NCBI RefSeq assembly: GCF_001983995.1
Contig: NZ_CP019450.1
Location: 2,046,001 to 2,110,000 of the forward strand
Reading direction: 5' to 3'
Length of the DNA: 64,000 nt
Source of the DNA: Halioglobus japonicus
Lineage (GTDB): Bacteria > Pseudomonadota > Gammaproteobacteria > Pseudomonadales > Halieaceae
Made by a program: the position numbers and the translations under genes. This document shows positions 8,824 to 18,255 of this stretch, piece after piece. Positions within the stretch are counted from its first letter, which is position 1; each line of letters begins with the position of its first letter. The notes beneath the pieces are model-generated. The model saw only the letters and a program-made list of their open reading frames with translations, was not told where the DNA came from and ran no database searches.

Positions 8824-10563
8824 ATGACTAATAAAATTCAGGTCGCCAAACCCATGGTGATACTGCACGGCGACGAAATGGCCCAGATCGCCTTCGAGAG
8901 AATTCTGGAGCAATTTGTTACCTCGCGACTGGACATTGATCTGGTGGAGATTGATCTGTCTGCAGAGCAGCGCCTGACCAGTAATGGCCAGGTGGTTCTG
9001 GATGCGATCGATTCCCTCAAGGTAAACGGTGTTGGCATCAAGAATGCGGGTATGACAGTCAACCGTGCGCAGCTGGATGATTTGCTCGCCAAGTACCCTG
9101 ATATCAGCGAAGCCGCGCTCGACAAACTGGCGACCAAGTCGCCCAATGGCGCGATCCGCAAGGGCATAGGCGGCAACATCACGCGCGAGGATATCGAGTT
9201 TCGCAACCTGAAGAGCGTGCGCCCAGACTGGGTCGGCCGGGAAATCGAAGTGGATACCATGGACTCCGGCGGTCTCGACTTCAGCTACAGCGAACTGTCT
9301 GACGCCACCGGTGTTGCGAAGGTCTATTTCGTGGGCAGCAGCGGTGATCCTGTAGAGCTGCACCGCCGCACGCTGCGCAAGGGCGATCCCTGGATGCTCG
9401 CGTCCAACGACCTGGATGAGGTCAAGGCCTGGGCCCATCGGTTCTTCCAACGCGCACTCGATGAAAAGCGCGACATCTACTTGGGTCTCAAGGATACCGT
9501 GGTGGCGGGCTACGACGGCGTTATGCGCGCCGCGATCGAGGAAGTGTATAACAGCGACTACAAGGATAAGGTCGCTGCTGCCGGCCTCGAGTATCACTAC
9601 GAGCTGATCGATGCCCAGGCAGCCCGCATTGTCTCCAATCCTCCTGAGCGCGCGCTATGGGGCGTTCCCGATAACGTCAGTGGTATGAAGTTGTACAAGC
9701 TGGTGCAGCAGCTCAAGCGCTATGGACTGCCCGAGCGCAAGGCTCACGTCTCGATCTCGCGGATGAGTGCCGGTGGTGGTGACCAGTACGGCAGTTACAA
9801 CACTCCGGCGCCCGAAGACGGCATTGTCAAAGTGGTTATGGACGGCGTTGAAAAGCACGCCCGGGACGTGAAAGCGGGTGATCCGCTGTTGTTTATGTCC
9901 AACGACCGAGCGGCGATCAAGGATTGGGTCAAGCAGGTGTTCCGCGACGCGGCCTTGAACAAGAAAGAAGTGTACTTTGGGCTGAAACGGGAGTTTGTCA
10001 ATTACGACGAGGTATACAGCTCGATTATCCTGGAGATCCGGAAGGAACTGGCTGCCCTGGATACACCGCCGCCGTCGTTCATGATCATGCGTCCTTCACG
10101 CCAGCTTAGCAAGATGATCTGCGATCCCCCGCGCTGGGGCCTATACCCTGCACAGAACCTCGACGGCGATATCTTTTCGGATATTTCAGCCGCCCTCGGT
10201 GGCAGCCTAGCCACTGCCAGCTCGGTGATTGAGAGCAAAGACGGCACTATGCTTTACGAAGCTCCGCACGGCACAGCACACGATCTCTACCTGCGTTATC
10301 TCGAAACGGACGGCAAAGAGGCCAACTTCAATTCCTCCGCACTGATTTTTGCCGTGGCAAATGCACTGGAAGAACTGGCTCGCCGTGAGGATAACGCCGC
10401 CCTGGCCGAGTATTCTTCGCGCCTGAAGTCCGCCCTGATTGAAACCGTGGCGCAGGGCACAATCACCGGTGATCTCAAGGGCAAGACCCTCAATCCCGAC
10501 GATGAGAAGGTCGTCGATATGTACGGTTTCCTCGATGCTATCGAGGCCAATCTGGAGAGCTGA
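8824..10563 (+). CDS. icd: isocitrate dehydrogenase with internally duplicated domain
   Basis: TCA-cycle enzyme oxidising isocitrate to 2-oxoglutarate. The start (KSPNGAIRKGIGGNITRE, residues 105-122), LKDTVVAGYDG (222-232) and LIDAQAARI (261-269), and the end (NLDGDIFSD, residues 445-453, then EAPHGTAHD, 479-487), follow the eukaryote-like homodimeric IDH family of about 405-420 residues. This protein has 579. The excess is a second, diverged copy of the middle domain: GDPWMLASND (187-196) against GDPLLFMSND (352-361), and IYLGLK (218-223) against VYFGLK (383-388), a constant offset of 165 residues. The second copy lacks the LID aspartate, so catalysis is expected from copy one plus the shared C-terminus. 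NAD versus NADP preference is not decidable. Monocistronic; the ATG has a TGGAGA ribosome binding site. Confidence 0.85.
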   Translation: MTNKIQVAKPMVILHGDEMAQIAFERILEQFVTSRLDIDLVEIDLSAEQRLTSNGQVVLDAIDSLKVNGVGIKNAGMTVNRAQLDDLLAKYPDISEAALDKLATKSPNGAIRKGIGGNITREDIEFRNLKSVRPDWVGREIEVDTMDSGGLDFSYSELSDATGVAKVYFVGSSGDPVELHRRTLRKGDPWMLASNDLDEVKAWAHRFFQRALDEKRDIYLGLKDTVVAGYDGVMRAAIEEVYNSDYKDKVAAAGLEYHYELIDAQAARIVSNPPERALWGVPDNVSGMKLYKLVQQLKRYGLPERKAHVSISRMSAGGGDQYGSYNTPAPEDGIVKVVMDGVEKHARDVKAGDPLLFMSNDRAAIKDWVKQVFRDAALNKKEVYFGLKREFVNYDEVYSSIILEIRKELAALDTPPPSFMIMRPSRQLSKMICDPPRWGLYPAQNLDGDIFSDISAALGGSLATASSVIESKDGTMLYEAPHGTAHDLYLRYLETDGKEANFNSSALIFAVANALEELARREDNAALAEYSSRLKSALIETVAQGTITGDLKGKTLNPDDEKVVDMYGFLDAIEANLES

Positions 10564-10570
10564 GTAAAGC

Positions 10571-11506
10571 TCAGTCTTCCAGGGCGTAGGGTAGTGGCAG
10601 GGCCTCCAGCAGGGGGCCGTCTTCACTGCCCACGCGCAATCCCTGTTCCAGCCCCTCGCGGGTGGCGCTCACCAGGCACAGCACCTGATCGCCATCCCGG
10701 CCGCTATTAACCACCGTACCGACACTCTGTGATTTGCCTGCCGCATATAGCGCCACACCTGCGGCCGGCTGTTCAGTCGTGGCCGCCACAGTGGGATACG
10801 CGCGGCGTTTGGCCTTGCCGCGATAGTGCAGGCGAGCGACGATTTCCTGGCCCGTATAACAGCCCTTGCTGAAGTTCACATGGCTGGTGACATCGTAGTT
10901 GAGATCCTGTGGCAGAAACATTTCACTGGTGGTGTCTTCCACGCGGCCAATACCCGCGCGAATCTGTGCGCCATTCCAGGCATTGGCGTCGCCCGCCTGT
11001 AGCGCCTGTCTCAGGCGATCGTACTGCGCACTGTGTTCCTGCATGTCGATCCAGGCTTCCAGGTAGTGACCCTCGTCGTCCAGTTGCACCAGCAGCCAGC
11101 CCTCGCCAGCGGTTGATTGATAGCGGCCGCCGGGTACGTCAATACCTAACTCGGACAGCGCCTGGGCACTGCTTTCGCCCCAGATGCCGACAACCTGCCA
11201 GTCGCTGCGTTCGGGGGCGATGTCTGCCTTTGAAAACACAATATATTTGCCAAACGTGGAAGCCGCGACATCCGCGACGCTGCGCCTTAGACGCAGCGCA
11301 TAGTGTTCCTCGCCCAGTTGGCCAAGCAGGAAATCGCAGACCATGCGGCCTTTCGGGGTGCAATAGGCGCCCACAACGGCCTGCGCTGCAGTGACGGCCG
11401 CAGCATCACAGGTTGTCTGTCCCTGCAGAAATTTCAGCGTATCCGGGCCGGTGATATGGAGCAGGGCTTCCTGCTCAAGCAGTACGAATTGGGCGCTCAA
11501 TGTCAT
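10571..11506 (-). CDS. ygfZ: folate-binding Fe-S cluster repair protein YgfZ
   Basis: GcvT-fold tetrahydrofolate-binding protein that supports maturation of certain Fe-S enzymes. The family signature KGCYTGQEIVARLHYRGKAKRR region (only its first half is needed for recognition: K-G-C-Y-T-G-Q-E) is intact, including the redox-active Cys. Start chosen at the ATG 11506 with AGAGG upstream, giving 311 residues; an upstream extension would run into the divergent promoter. It is divergent from sdhE, the same arrangement as in E. coli, and its 3' end is convergent with isocitrate dehydrogenase. Confidence 0.93.
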   Translation of the reverse strand: MTLSAQFVLLEQEALLHITGPDTLKFLQGQTTCDAAAVTAAQAVVGAYCTPKGRMVCDFLLGQLGEEHYALRLRRSVADVAASTFGKYIVFSKADIAPERSDWQVVGIWGESSAQALSELGIDVPGGRYQSTAGEGWLLVQLDDEGHYLEAWIDMQEHSAQYDRLRQALQAGDANAWNGAQIRAGIGRVEDTTSEMFLPQDLNYDVTSHVNFSKGCYTGQEIVARLHYRGKAKRRAYPTVAATTEQPAAGVALYAAGKSQSVGTVVNSGRDGDQVLCLVSATREGLEQGLRVGSEDGPLLEALPLPYALED

Positions 11507-11627
11507 TACCTCTGATCTGGGGCGCCCATGATAGGCGCTGGCGTGTCCGCTGTCAGCCGTCCCATTACGGCCGCTTTTGCCTATATAATGGCCGGCGTCG
11601 ATGAATACAACCGTGCGTGAATCTGTA

Positions 11628-11894
11628 ATGGTAGCTGAACAAGAGATTAACCGTATGCGCTGGGCTGCCCGGCGCGGCATGCTGGAACTGGACCTGGTGC
11701 TGGAGCCTTTCGTGCAGGCTCGCTACGCCGACCTCAATGATGTCGATCGGGAGCGCTTCCAGCAGCTGATGTTGTGTGAGGACCAGGATTTGTTTGCCTG
11801 GTTCTTGCAGCGCCAAAAGCCAGAAGACCCGGAGCACGCAGCGATTGTCCAACAGATTCTCAACTTCGCCCACACTCCGCCTGAGCATCGCTGA
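11628..11894 (+). CDS. sdhE: FAD assembly factor SdhE
   Basis: Small helical protein of 88 residues (same length as E. coli SdhE) that promotes covalent flavinylation of succinate dehydrogenase and fumarate reductase. The diagnostic RRGMLELD motif is present near the N-terminus. The ATG at 11628 is preferred over 11601 because it gives the family length. It is followed immediately by a ygfX-type membrane protein gene, the usual partner. Confidence 0.92.
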   Translation: MVAEQEINRMRWAARRGMLELDLVLEPFVQARYADLNDVDRERFQQLMLCEDQDLFAWFLQRQKPEDPEHAAIVQQILNFAHTPPEHR

Positions 11895-12273
11895 TTCGCC
11901 GCGATATCGGGCCTGTCAGCTTATACACTGTGTAGCCTGTCTGGCTGCGTGCGTGCTGGTGGGCGCGGCCGGCCATATTGAGCTGGCGGCGTTATGTGCG
12001 CTGTTCATAGGTCTGTGGTCGCCGCAACTGGTGGCCCAGCCCTGGGTAGGCTGGCAGCTGGGGTGGCACGGGGGCGGGTGGACGTTGGATCGCGGCAACG
12101 GCAATGAGCCGGTGCAGTTGGAGCGCGCTTCAAGGATGGGCCCTGGGGGTATATACCTGTCCCTGCGTGATATGCGGGGTGTTCGCTACCCGGTGTGGAT
12201 TCTGGCGGATGCTGTGCCCCACGAGGTCCGGCGCAGATTGCGCGTCAGGTTAACCCTGGAGCGGGGAGTTTAG
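11881..12273 (+). CDS. ygfX: YgfX (CptA)-like membrane protein, start uncertain
   Basis: About 130 residues with two adjacent hydrophobic helices near the N-terminus ([20 protein letters not shown]) and a soluble C-terminal part ending [12 protein letters not shown], as in YgfX proteins encoded next to sdhE. No ATG, GTG or TTG lies at a sensible point: the next in-frame ATG is at 11776, inside sdhE, so the coordinate given is a CTG at 11881 and the true start is unsettled. Its last 24 bases overlap the 3' end of nadB on the other strand. Confidence 0.65.
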   Translation: MSIADSPRYRACQLIHCVACLAACVLVGAAGHIELAALCALFIGLWSPQLVAQPWVGWQLGWHGGGWTLDRGNGNEPVQLERASRMGPGGIYLSLRDMRGVRYPVWILADAVPHEVRRRLRVRLTLERGV

Positions 12274-13850
12274 CGGTCGCAGGATTGTGTCGTGTGCCTC
12301 TGGTAGCTGCTCCGGGTAGTCGAGGGTGTAGTGCAGTCCGCGACTTTCCTTGCGCTCAATGGCACAGCGAATCATTAGTTCGGCCACCATTGCCAGGTTA
12401 CGCAGTTCCAGTAAATCGTTGCCCACCTTGTAGTTGCCGTAGTATTCGGCAATCTCAGACTGCAGTAACTGGACACGATGGAGTGCCCGCTGCAGTCGTT
12501 TGTCCGTGCGCACAATCCCTACGTAGTCCCACATAAAGCGACGCAGCTCATCCCAGTTGTGGGAGATAACCACGTCCTCGTCTGAATCGGTGACCTGGCT
12601 TTCATCCCAGCCGCGCGCCGGGGCCGGAGAGGGGAGCTCGGGCAATAACGCAGCGATATCATGAGCGGCCGACTCCGCGTAAACAATGCACTCCAGCAGC
12701 GAGTTTGACGCCATTCGATTGGCGCCATGCAGGCCCGTGGATGAGGCTTCACCGATGGCGTACAAGCCCTCTAGGTCGGTGCGCCCCGCGGTGTCGACGA
12801 TGATCCCGCCACAGGTGTAGTGGGCAGCGGGCACCACCGGAATCGGCTCTTCCGCAATGTCGATACCGAATTCACGGCAGCGGCTCATCACAGTAGGAAA
12901 GTGGGCTTCGAGGAAGTCGCGTGGCTTGTGGGAGATATCCAGAAACACGCAGTCGGCACCGAGGCGTTTCATTTCGTGGTCGATGGCGCGGGCGACAATA
13001 TCCCGGGGGCCAGTTCACCGCGTGGGTCGAAGCGGTCCATGAAGCGTTTGCCGTCGGGCAGCAACAGGTGGGCGCCTTCGCCACGCAGGGCCTCAGTGAC
13101 CAGGAATGACTTGGCCTTGGGGTGGTAAAGACAGGTCGGGTGGAACTGGTTGAATTCCATATTGGCGACCCGGCAGCCGGCGCGCCAGGCCATCGCAATG
13201 CCGTCGCCGCTGGCGCCGTCGGGGTTGCTGGTATAGAGGTAGGCTTTGCTGGCCCCGCCGGTGGCCAGAACCACCGCCTTGGCCTGAAACAGCTCCACGT
13301 GCCCGGTATTGCGGTTGAGAATGTAGGCGCCCTGGCAGCGATCCTCGTGGCGAATCAGGTCGACGGCCACGCGATGGGTGAAAACTTCGATATTGTCGGC
13401 GGCCAGGGCCTGCTCAGTCAGTACCTCGGATATGGCCCTGCCGGTGCGGTCCGCCGCATGGATAATCCGCCGATGACTGTGGCCACCCTCCATCGTGAGG
13501 TGGAATTCACGGTCATCGGCGTCGGCCTGGTCCTGGCGCAAATCGAAGTCGACCCCTTGTTCGACCAGCCATTCGGTGCAGCGCCGGGAGTTGCGCACGG
13601 TAAACTCTACCGCCTCGCGGTCGCACAGACCGGCGCCGGCCGCCAGCGTGTCTTCCACGTGGGAATCGACCGTATCCCGGTCGTGCAGCACGGCCGCCAT
13701 GCCACCCTGAGCCCAGTAGGTCGAGCCCTGATTCAGGTCGGCCTTCGACAGGAGTGCCACGCGGCAGTCTGCTGGCAGGTGCAAGGCCAGGCTCAGGCCT
13801 GCGGCACCGCTACCAATAACCAGGACGTCGTGCTTGTGAGTGGTGGGCAT
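12250..13850 (-). CDS. nadB: L-aspartate oxidase, single-base frameshift
   Basis: Flavoprotein of de novo NAD synthesis that oxidises aspartate to iminoaspartate. The N-terminal part (from the ATG at 13850) has the FAD motif [13 protein letters not shown] and [14 protein letters not shown]; the C-terminal part, in another frame, has [24 protein letters not shown] and YYGNY. The frames meet at 13005-13009, where a run of five G (C on the coding strand) replaces an expected six: restoring one base gives [20 protein letters not shown] and a 533-residue protein of normal length. Either a sequencing deletion or a real lesion; the former is favoured because everything else is intact. It is divergent from rpoE, as in many gammaproteobacteria. 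Confidence 0.9.
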
Positions 13851-13971
13851 GGCGCGCTCGCTTGCTGCCTCGGAATGCGAAATATATGATGTGCCTCAAC
13901 AACTTAGCCGGGTTGGGCACGGCCGGCTGCGAGTATATACGACCTCCGGTGTAATAAGGAATTCCCGCAGG

Positions 13972-13999
13972 GGAACTTTTCGATGCAAACAGTTTCATA
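13972..13999 (+). promoter_or_regulatory. candidate sigma-E promoter upstream of rpoE
   Basis: GGAACTT at 13972-13978 is the sigma-E -35 consensus. After 16 nt comes TCATA (13995-13999), close to the -10 consensus TCTGA/TCAAA. It lies about 120 bp before the rpoE start in the nadB-rpoE intergenic region, where autoregulatory promoters of rpoE/algU are known in relatives. Confidence 0.65.
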
Positions 14000-14116
14000 C
14001 AGGTGCCCAGCATTGTACCGGGCTGAACTTATGCCCGCGAAGACGGTCTACGCGGGTACACTACAGAAATATTATTGTCAGGGCGGTTTTGCCATGACCA
14101 CGGAGGGGACAGGGGA

Positions 14117-14701
14117 GTGACGGCCGCCGAGACGGACCAGCAGCTTGTCGCGAGAGTGCAGAAAGGGGACCAACGGGCCTTCGATCTGCTGGTGCTCAAG
14201 TACCAGCACAAGATCATGAGCCTGATTGGCCGTTATGTGCACGATGCTGATGAGGTGCAGGACGTGGCCCAGGAAGCCTTTATCAAGGCTTATCGGGCGC
14301 TGCCCAAGTTCCGGGGCGACAGCCAGTTCTATACCTGGTTGTACCGGATTGCGGTAAACACGGCCAAGAACCATCTGGTGTCGCGCTCTCGCAGGCCACC
14401 GGGCTCCGACGTGGAAGTAGAAGATGCCGAGTATTACGAGGGCGGCGGTGCCCTGCGGGATATCGAGACCCCCGAAACCGCCCTGTTTGGCGCTGAGCTG
14501 AAGGCCGTGGTGGATGCCGCGATAGCCGATCTGCCAGATGATTTGCGTTCTGCGGTAACTTTACGTGAATTTGATGGTCTCAGTTATGAGGACATCGCCG
14601 ACATCATGGAATGCCCGGTGGGAACGGTCAGATCGCGGATTTTCCGTGCTCGTGAAGCGATCGACACCAAGGTGAAAGAACAACTGGAGGGTCAGCATTG
14701 A
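14117..14701 (+). CDS. rpoE: RNA polymerase sigma-E factor (RpoE/AlgU)
   Basis: ECF sigma factor for the envelope stress response. The GTG at 14117 with purine-rich sequence upstream gives 194 residues beginning VTAAETDQQLVARVQKGD, the standard N-terminus. Region 2 (ADEVQDVAQEAFIKAYRALPKF), the linker and region 4 (SYEDIADIMECPVGTVRSRIFRAR, trimmed here to its core) are intact. The next three genes encode its anti-sigma, co-anti-sigma and membrane modulator, and a sigma-E-like promoter lies upstream, so autoregulation and regulated proteolytic release are expected. Confidence 0.96.
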   Translation: MTAAETDQQLVARVQKGDQRAFDLLVLKYQHKIMSLIGRYVHDADEVQDVAQEAFIKAYRALPKFRGDSQFYTWLYRIAVNTAKNHLVSRSRRPPGSDVEVEDAEYYEGGGALRDIETPETALFGAELKAVVDAAIADLPDDLRSAVTLREFDGLSYEDIADIMECPVGTVRSRIFRAREAIDTKVKEQLEGQH

Positions 14702-14748
14702 ATGCTGATACTCCCCGATAGACGCGTAACGACGCGAGGACAACACAC

Positions 14749-15345
14749 ATGAGTGACAAAATGCGGGAATCGCTCTCTGCCCTGATGGACGACGAGGCCA
14801 ATGAGCTCGAGTTGCAGCGGGTACTTAAGCAGATTGAAGACGACGGCGAATTGCGCCAGACATGGCTGCGCTATCACGCCACCCGCTCGGTGATGACAGG
14901 GCAGGGCGTCGGTGATCTCAAGCTCGATATTTCGGCGCGGGTGCGCACCGCCATCAACGAGAGCGAGGCTGCACCGAGCCTGCGCCAGCGCATTGGTCGG
15001 CCATTCGCCAGCTTTGCGGTTGCCGCGTCTGTGGCGGCCACGGTGGTGCTGGGCGGTCAGCAGTTGGCCCAGATCAGCTCCGCTGACGACCCCTATGGCA
15101 GCCAGTCGGTGGCCACGGTAGGTTCGTCGCCCGTGGGCCTTGTGAATACCATGGGTGCCACTGCGGTCCAGGCCAGCTACGGCAACCAAGCCGTACCCTC
15201 GCTGCAGCCAGCGGGGAAAACCGCGTACAAGGAACTGGCCCGCCAGCGTATGGAAATGTACATGCAGGAGCATGCCGAACAGGCTGCGCTTAACAGTCCG
15301 CAGGGTCTGATGCCTTTCGCCCGGGTAGAGAAGATTCGCAAATAG
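14749..15345 (+). CDS. rseA: anti-sigma-E factor RseA/MucA
   Basis: 198-residue single-pass inner-membrane protein. The cytoplasmic N-terminal domain starts MRESLSALMDDEANELELQR, the segment that clamps sigma-E, and is followed by LRYHATRSVM. A hydrophobic segment around residues 84-101 (FASFAVAASVAATVVLGG) is the membrane helix cleaved in regulated proteolysis; the rest is periplasmic and binds RseB. It sits between rpoE and rseB, two bases from the latter. Confidence 0.93.
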   Translation: MSDKMRESLSALMDDEANELELQRVLKQIEDDGELRQTWLRYHATRSVMTGQGVGDLKLDISARVRTAINESEAAPSLRQRIGRPFASFAVAASVAATVVLGGQQLAQISSADDPYGSQSVATVGSSPVGLVNTMGATAVQASYGNQAVPSLQPAGKTAYKELARQRMEMYMQEHAEQAALNSPQGLMPFARVEKIRK

Positions 15346-15346
15346 T

Positions 15347-16285
15347 ATGAGCGCAGCCCGCTTGCCCCGACTCGCGGCACTGGCCCTGGCGTTTGTCGCC
15401 GCGCCAGTGCTATCCGCCGATGATTGCGCAGACGTCAATCCGGCGGCCATTCAATGGCTGGACAAAATGTCCCGCAGTTCCGATCAGGTCAGTTATCAGG
15501 GTGTGGTTACCCTGCAGCGTGACAATGAGGATATGCAGGTCGTCCAGGTATCCCACACCGTTGACGGTGAGGCCATTTCCGATCGCATGACCCAGCTCAC
15601 CGGGCAAGGGGCAGAGGTCACGCGCAAGCATAACCCATTGGATGCTGTGCACCCCGGACAGAAATTACTGCGCCTCGAGGGTGACAAGTGCGGCATTGCC
15701 GTCAATTACAAGCTAACCGTCACCGAAGGCGATCGCGTGGCAGGGCGTAAGTCTGTCCGTATCGCCGTGGCGCCTCGCGATATGTACCGCTACGGCCACA
15801 TTATGGAACTTGACCGGGAAACCGGTCTGTTACTGAAGTCCGCCACGATTGGTCACGGCAATACCGTACTGGAGAAATTTCAGTTCGCAAGCCTGACCAT
15901 CGAGGAATCTGTCGCTATCGATGCTGTGGCTGCTGCCGCGATGCCGGCTGCCACGGCAGCCCGCACGGTGCCCGAACCCACAGCAATCGCCGATAGCCAT
16001 GGCTGGAAGGTGGGCTGGTTGCCGGCGGGCTTTACATCGACTGATCTCGCCGGGTCACCGCGCGGCCGCAAGACCTTTACCGACGGCCTGACGGTATTCT
16101 CGGTGTTTATCGAAGAGCTCGATCGCGAGATTCGTCCCGGCGAGGGCGTGGTGCGCAAGGGCAGTAGCACCTCCTATACCCGTGGTGTGAAGATTTCCGG
16201 CCAGCCCGTGTTGTTGACCGTCATCGGTGAAGTGCCAGTGAATACGGCGCGCATGGTCGCCGATTCGGTGGCCTGGGAGCGCTGA
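15347..16285 (+). CDS. rseB: sigma-E regulatory protein RseB/MucB
   Basis: Periplasmic co-anti-sigma factor (312 residues) that binds RseA and delays its cleavage, and can sense lipoprotein or LPS signals. A signal peptide (LAALALAFVAAPVLSADD) is followed by the MucB N-terminal domain (WLDKMSRSSDQVSYQGVVTL) and a C-terminal domain with GWLPAGF and SDGLTVFSVF-like segments. Two bases separate it from rseA and one from rseC. Confidence 0.93.
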   Translation: MSAARLPRLAALALAFVAAPVLSADDCADVNPAAIQWLDKMSRSSDQVSYQGVVTLQRDNEDMQVVQVSHTVDGEAISDRMTQLTGQGAEVTRKHNPLDAVHPGQKLLRLEGDKCGIAVNYKLTVTEGDRVAGRKSVRIAVAPRDMYRYGHIMELDRETGLLLKSATIGHGNTVLEKFQFASLTIEESVAIDAVAAAAMPAATAARTVPEPTAIADSHGWKVGWLPAGFTSTDLAGSPRGRKTFTDGLTVFSVFIEELDREIRPGEGVVRKGSSTSYTRGVKISGQPVLLTVIGEVPVNTARMVADSVAWER

Positions 16286-16286
16286 T

Positions 16287-16754
16287 ATGCTGTTTGAAAC
16301 GGGCCGCGTGGTAGCCGTTGAAGACGACAGCGTCTGGGTCGAAACCATTCGCAAGACAACCTGTGGCAGCTGCGCGGCAAAAAGTGGTTGTGGCCACGGT
16401 GTGATGAACCGGATTTCCGAGGGGCAGCGCTCTCTGATTCGCGCCTTGCCCGGCAAGGTACACCCCCGCCAGTGCGCAGTGGATGACGAGGTTCGCATCA
16501 GCATTCCCGAGGAAGTGATACTGCGCGGTTCAATAATTGTCTATATGGTGCCGGTGCTCGGCATGCTGGCCTTGGCTACACTGGGGTCAGCATTCGCTGG
16601 CGATGTTGGCGGAGCGCTTGGCGCTGTTGCCGGCCTGGCCGCAGGTGTTGGCCTGGTGCGGTTGCACGCCCATCGCCATCGTCAGGACGCCAGTTTCCAG
16701 CCGGTGCTGGAAGAGGTTCTAAGCAGTTCTTCCCAGGCTCTGCGCCTGGGCTGA
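16287..16754 (+). CDS. rseC: SoxR-reducing / sigma-E regulatory protein RseC
   Basis: 155-residue inner-membrane protein. The cysteine cluster CGSCAAKSGCGHG (about residues 27-39) is the RseC signature, followed by two hydrophobic helices (residues about 85-127). Homologues modulate sigma-E activity or help keep SoxR reduced. It completes the rpoE-rseABC operon before mucD. Confidence 0.9.
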   Translation: MLFETGRVVAVEDDSVWVETIRKTTCGSCAAKSGCGHGVMNRISEGQRSLIRALPGKVHPRQCAVDDEVRISIPEEVILRGSIIVYMVPVLGMLALATLGSAFAGDVGGALGAVAGLAAGVGLVRLHAHRHRQDASFQPVLEEVLSSSSQALRLG

Positions 16755-16777
16755 CTTTTCGTTGTCACGAGGTAACT

Positions 16778-18171
16778 ATGAAGGTATCCATTAAAAACAC
16801 TCTGCTTTTGGTGATTGCGGCCGGGCTGCTGTTTGCTGCCCAGGTGCGCGCAGCCGGACTACCTGATTTTACCGAGATCGTGGGCGAGAGTTCTCCCGCT
16901 GTGGTCAAGATCATTGTTGAGGCAAGCGGCCCCCCGCAGGGGCAGGGGCCCCAGGAAGTGCCTGAATATCTGCGCCGCTTTTTCGAGTTCCGCGGCGATG
17001 GCGCGCCCCAGCGCCCCCGCATGGGTATGGGATCAGGTTTCATTATCGACGCGGATGGCCTGATTGTGACCAATGACCACGTGGTGTCCGGTGCCGACAA
17101 GGTACTGGTGCGGATGAGCGATCGCCGCGAGTTCGAAGCCGAGATTGTCGGTACAGATCCGCGCAGCGACCTCGCATTACTGCGTATCGATGCTGAGAAA
17201 CTGCCCGTACTCGAGTTCGCCGACGCAGGCGAGTTGCAAGTGGGCGAATGGGTGCTGGCCATCGGTTCGCCATTCGGGCTCGATTACTCAGTGACTGCCG
17301 GTATCGTCAGTGCCAAGGGCCGCAGCCTGCCTACCGAAAATGGCGAGAATTATGTGCCCTTTATCCAGACCGATGTGGCCATTAACCCCGGTAATTCGGG
17401 TGGCCCGCTGTTTAACCTCGAAGGTGAGGTCGTGGGTGTGAATTCCCAGATATTCACCCGTAGTGGTGGTTCGATCGGTCTGTCCTTCGCTATTCCTGTC
17501 AGTGTGGTGCGCAACGTTGTGTCTCAGCTTGAGGAGCATGGCAAGGTGACTCGCGGCTGGCTGGGCGTGACCATTCAGGACGTGGACAAAAATCTGGCTG
17601 AGTCCTTTGGACTGGATCGGCCTCGCGGTGCCCTGGTAGTCCAGGTGGCCGAGGATGGTCCCGCGGATGAGGCGGGTCTGCGCGAGGGCGATGTGATTGT
17701 AACGTTCGATGGCAAGGATATACCCACTTCCTCCGACCTGCCGCATGTGGTGGGTCTGATCGCCCCGGGCGCCCGGGTGAGCACGGAAATCGTCCGCGAT
17801 CGCAAGCGTCGGACCCTGAAGGTAGAGGTCGGCGGTCTCGCTGCCGATGACAGCTATGCGCTGGCCAGCGGCGGTGCAGAGGGCGATGAGGGGGGCGGAT
17901 CGGCGTCGTTGTCGTCGAAGCGGATAACGAGATGCTGGAGCGCTGGAGCCTCAGTGGCGGTGTCGTGGTCCATGAGGTTGTGCCCGGTTCGCCGGCAGCC
18001 GAGGCGGGCGTGCGCCCGGGCGATGTGATTACCTTGATCGGTAATACGCCGGTGAAGAGCCTGGATGCCTTCGCCAGCGCTGTCGAGGGCCTGGAAGCAG
18101 GCGCTTCCGTGCCCCTGCGACTGACCCGTCGCGGCACGCCGCTGTTTATTGGATTACGCCTCGAGCAATAG
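16778..18171 (+). CDS. mucD: periplasmic serine protease DegP/MucD, single-base frameshift
   Basis: HtrA-family protease/chaperone for envelope quality control. It has a signal peptide (LLLVIAAGLLFAAQVRA), the trypsin-like domain with catalytic His (TNDHVV), Asp (RSDLALL) and Ser (NPGNSGGP), then the first PDZ domain. Inside the PDZ linker the frame is lost in a G run at 17890-17895: six G where seven restore EGGGRIGVVVVEADNEM and carry the frame through the second PDZ domain to the TAG at 18169-18171, a 464-residue protein. Without the missing base the product would end at 18028 with one PDZ domain and an aberrant arginine-rich tail. A base-calling error is the likely cause. Confidence 0.92.
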
Positions 18172-18255
18172 CGGCGGGGGGCCGCTTGAGGTACAATCGC
18201 GCGTTTTTTGGGCGACCTGTTCCGGCCGCCCTGTAACCTTGTCAGGCCCGATTGC

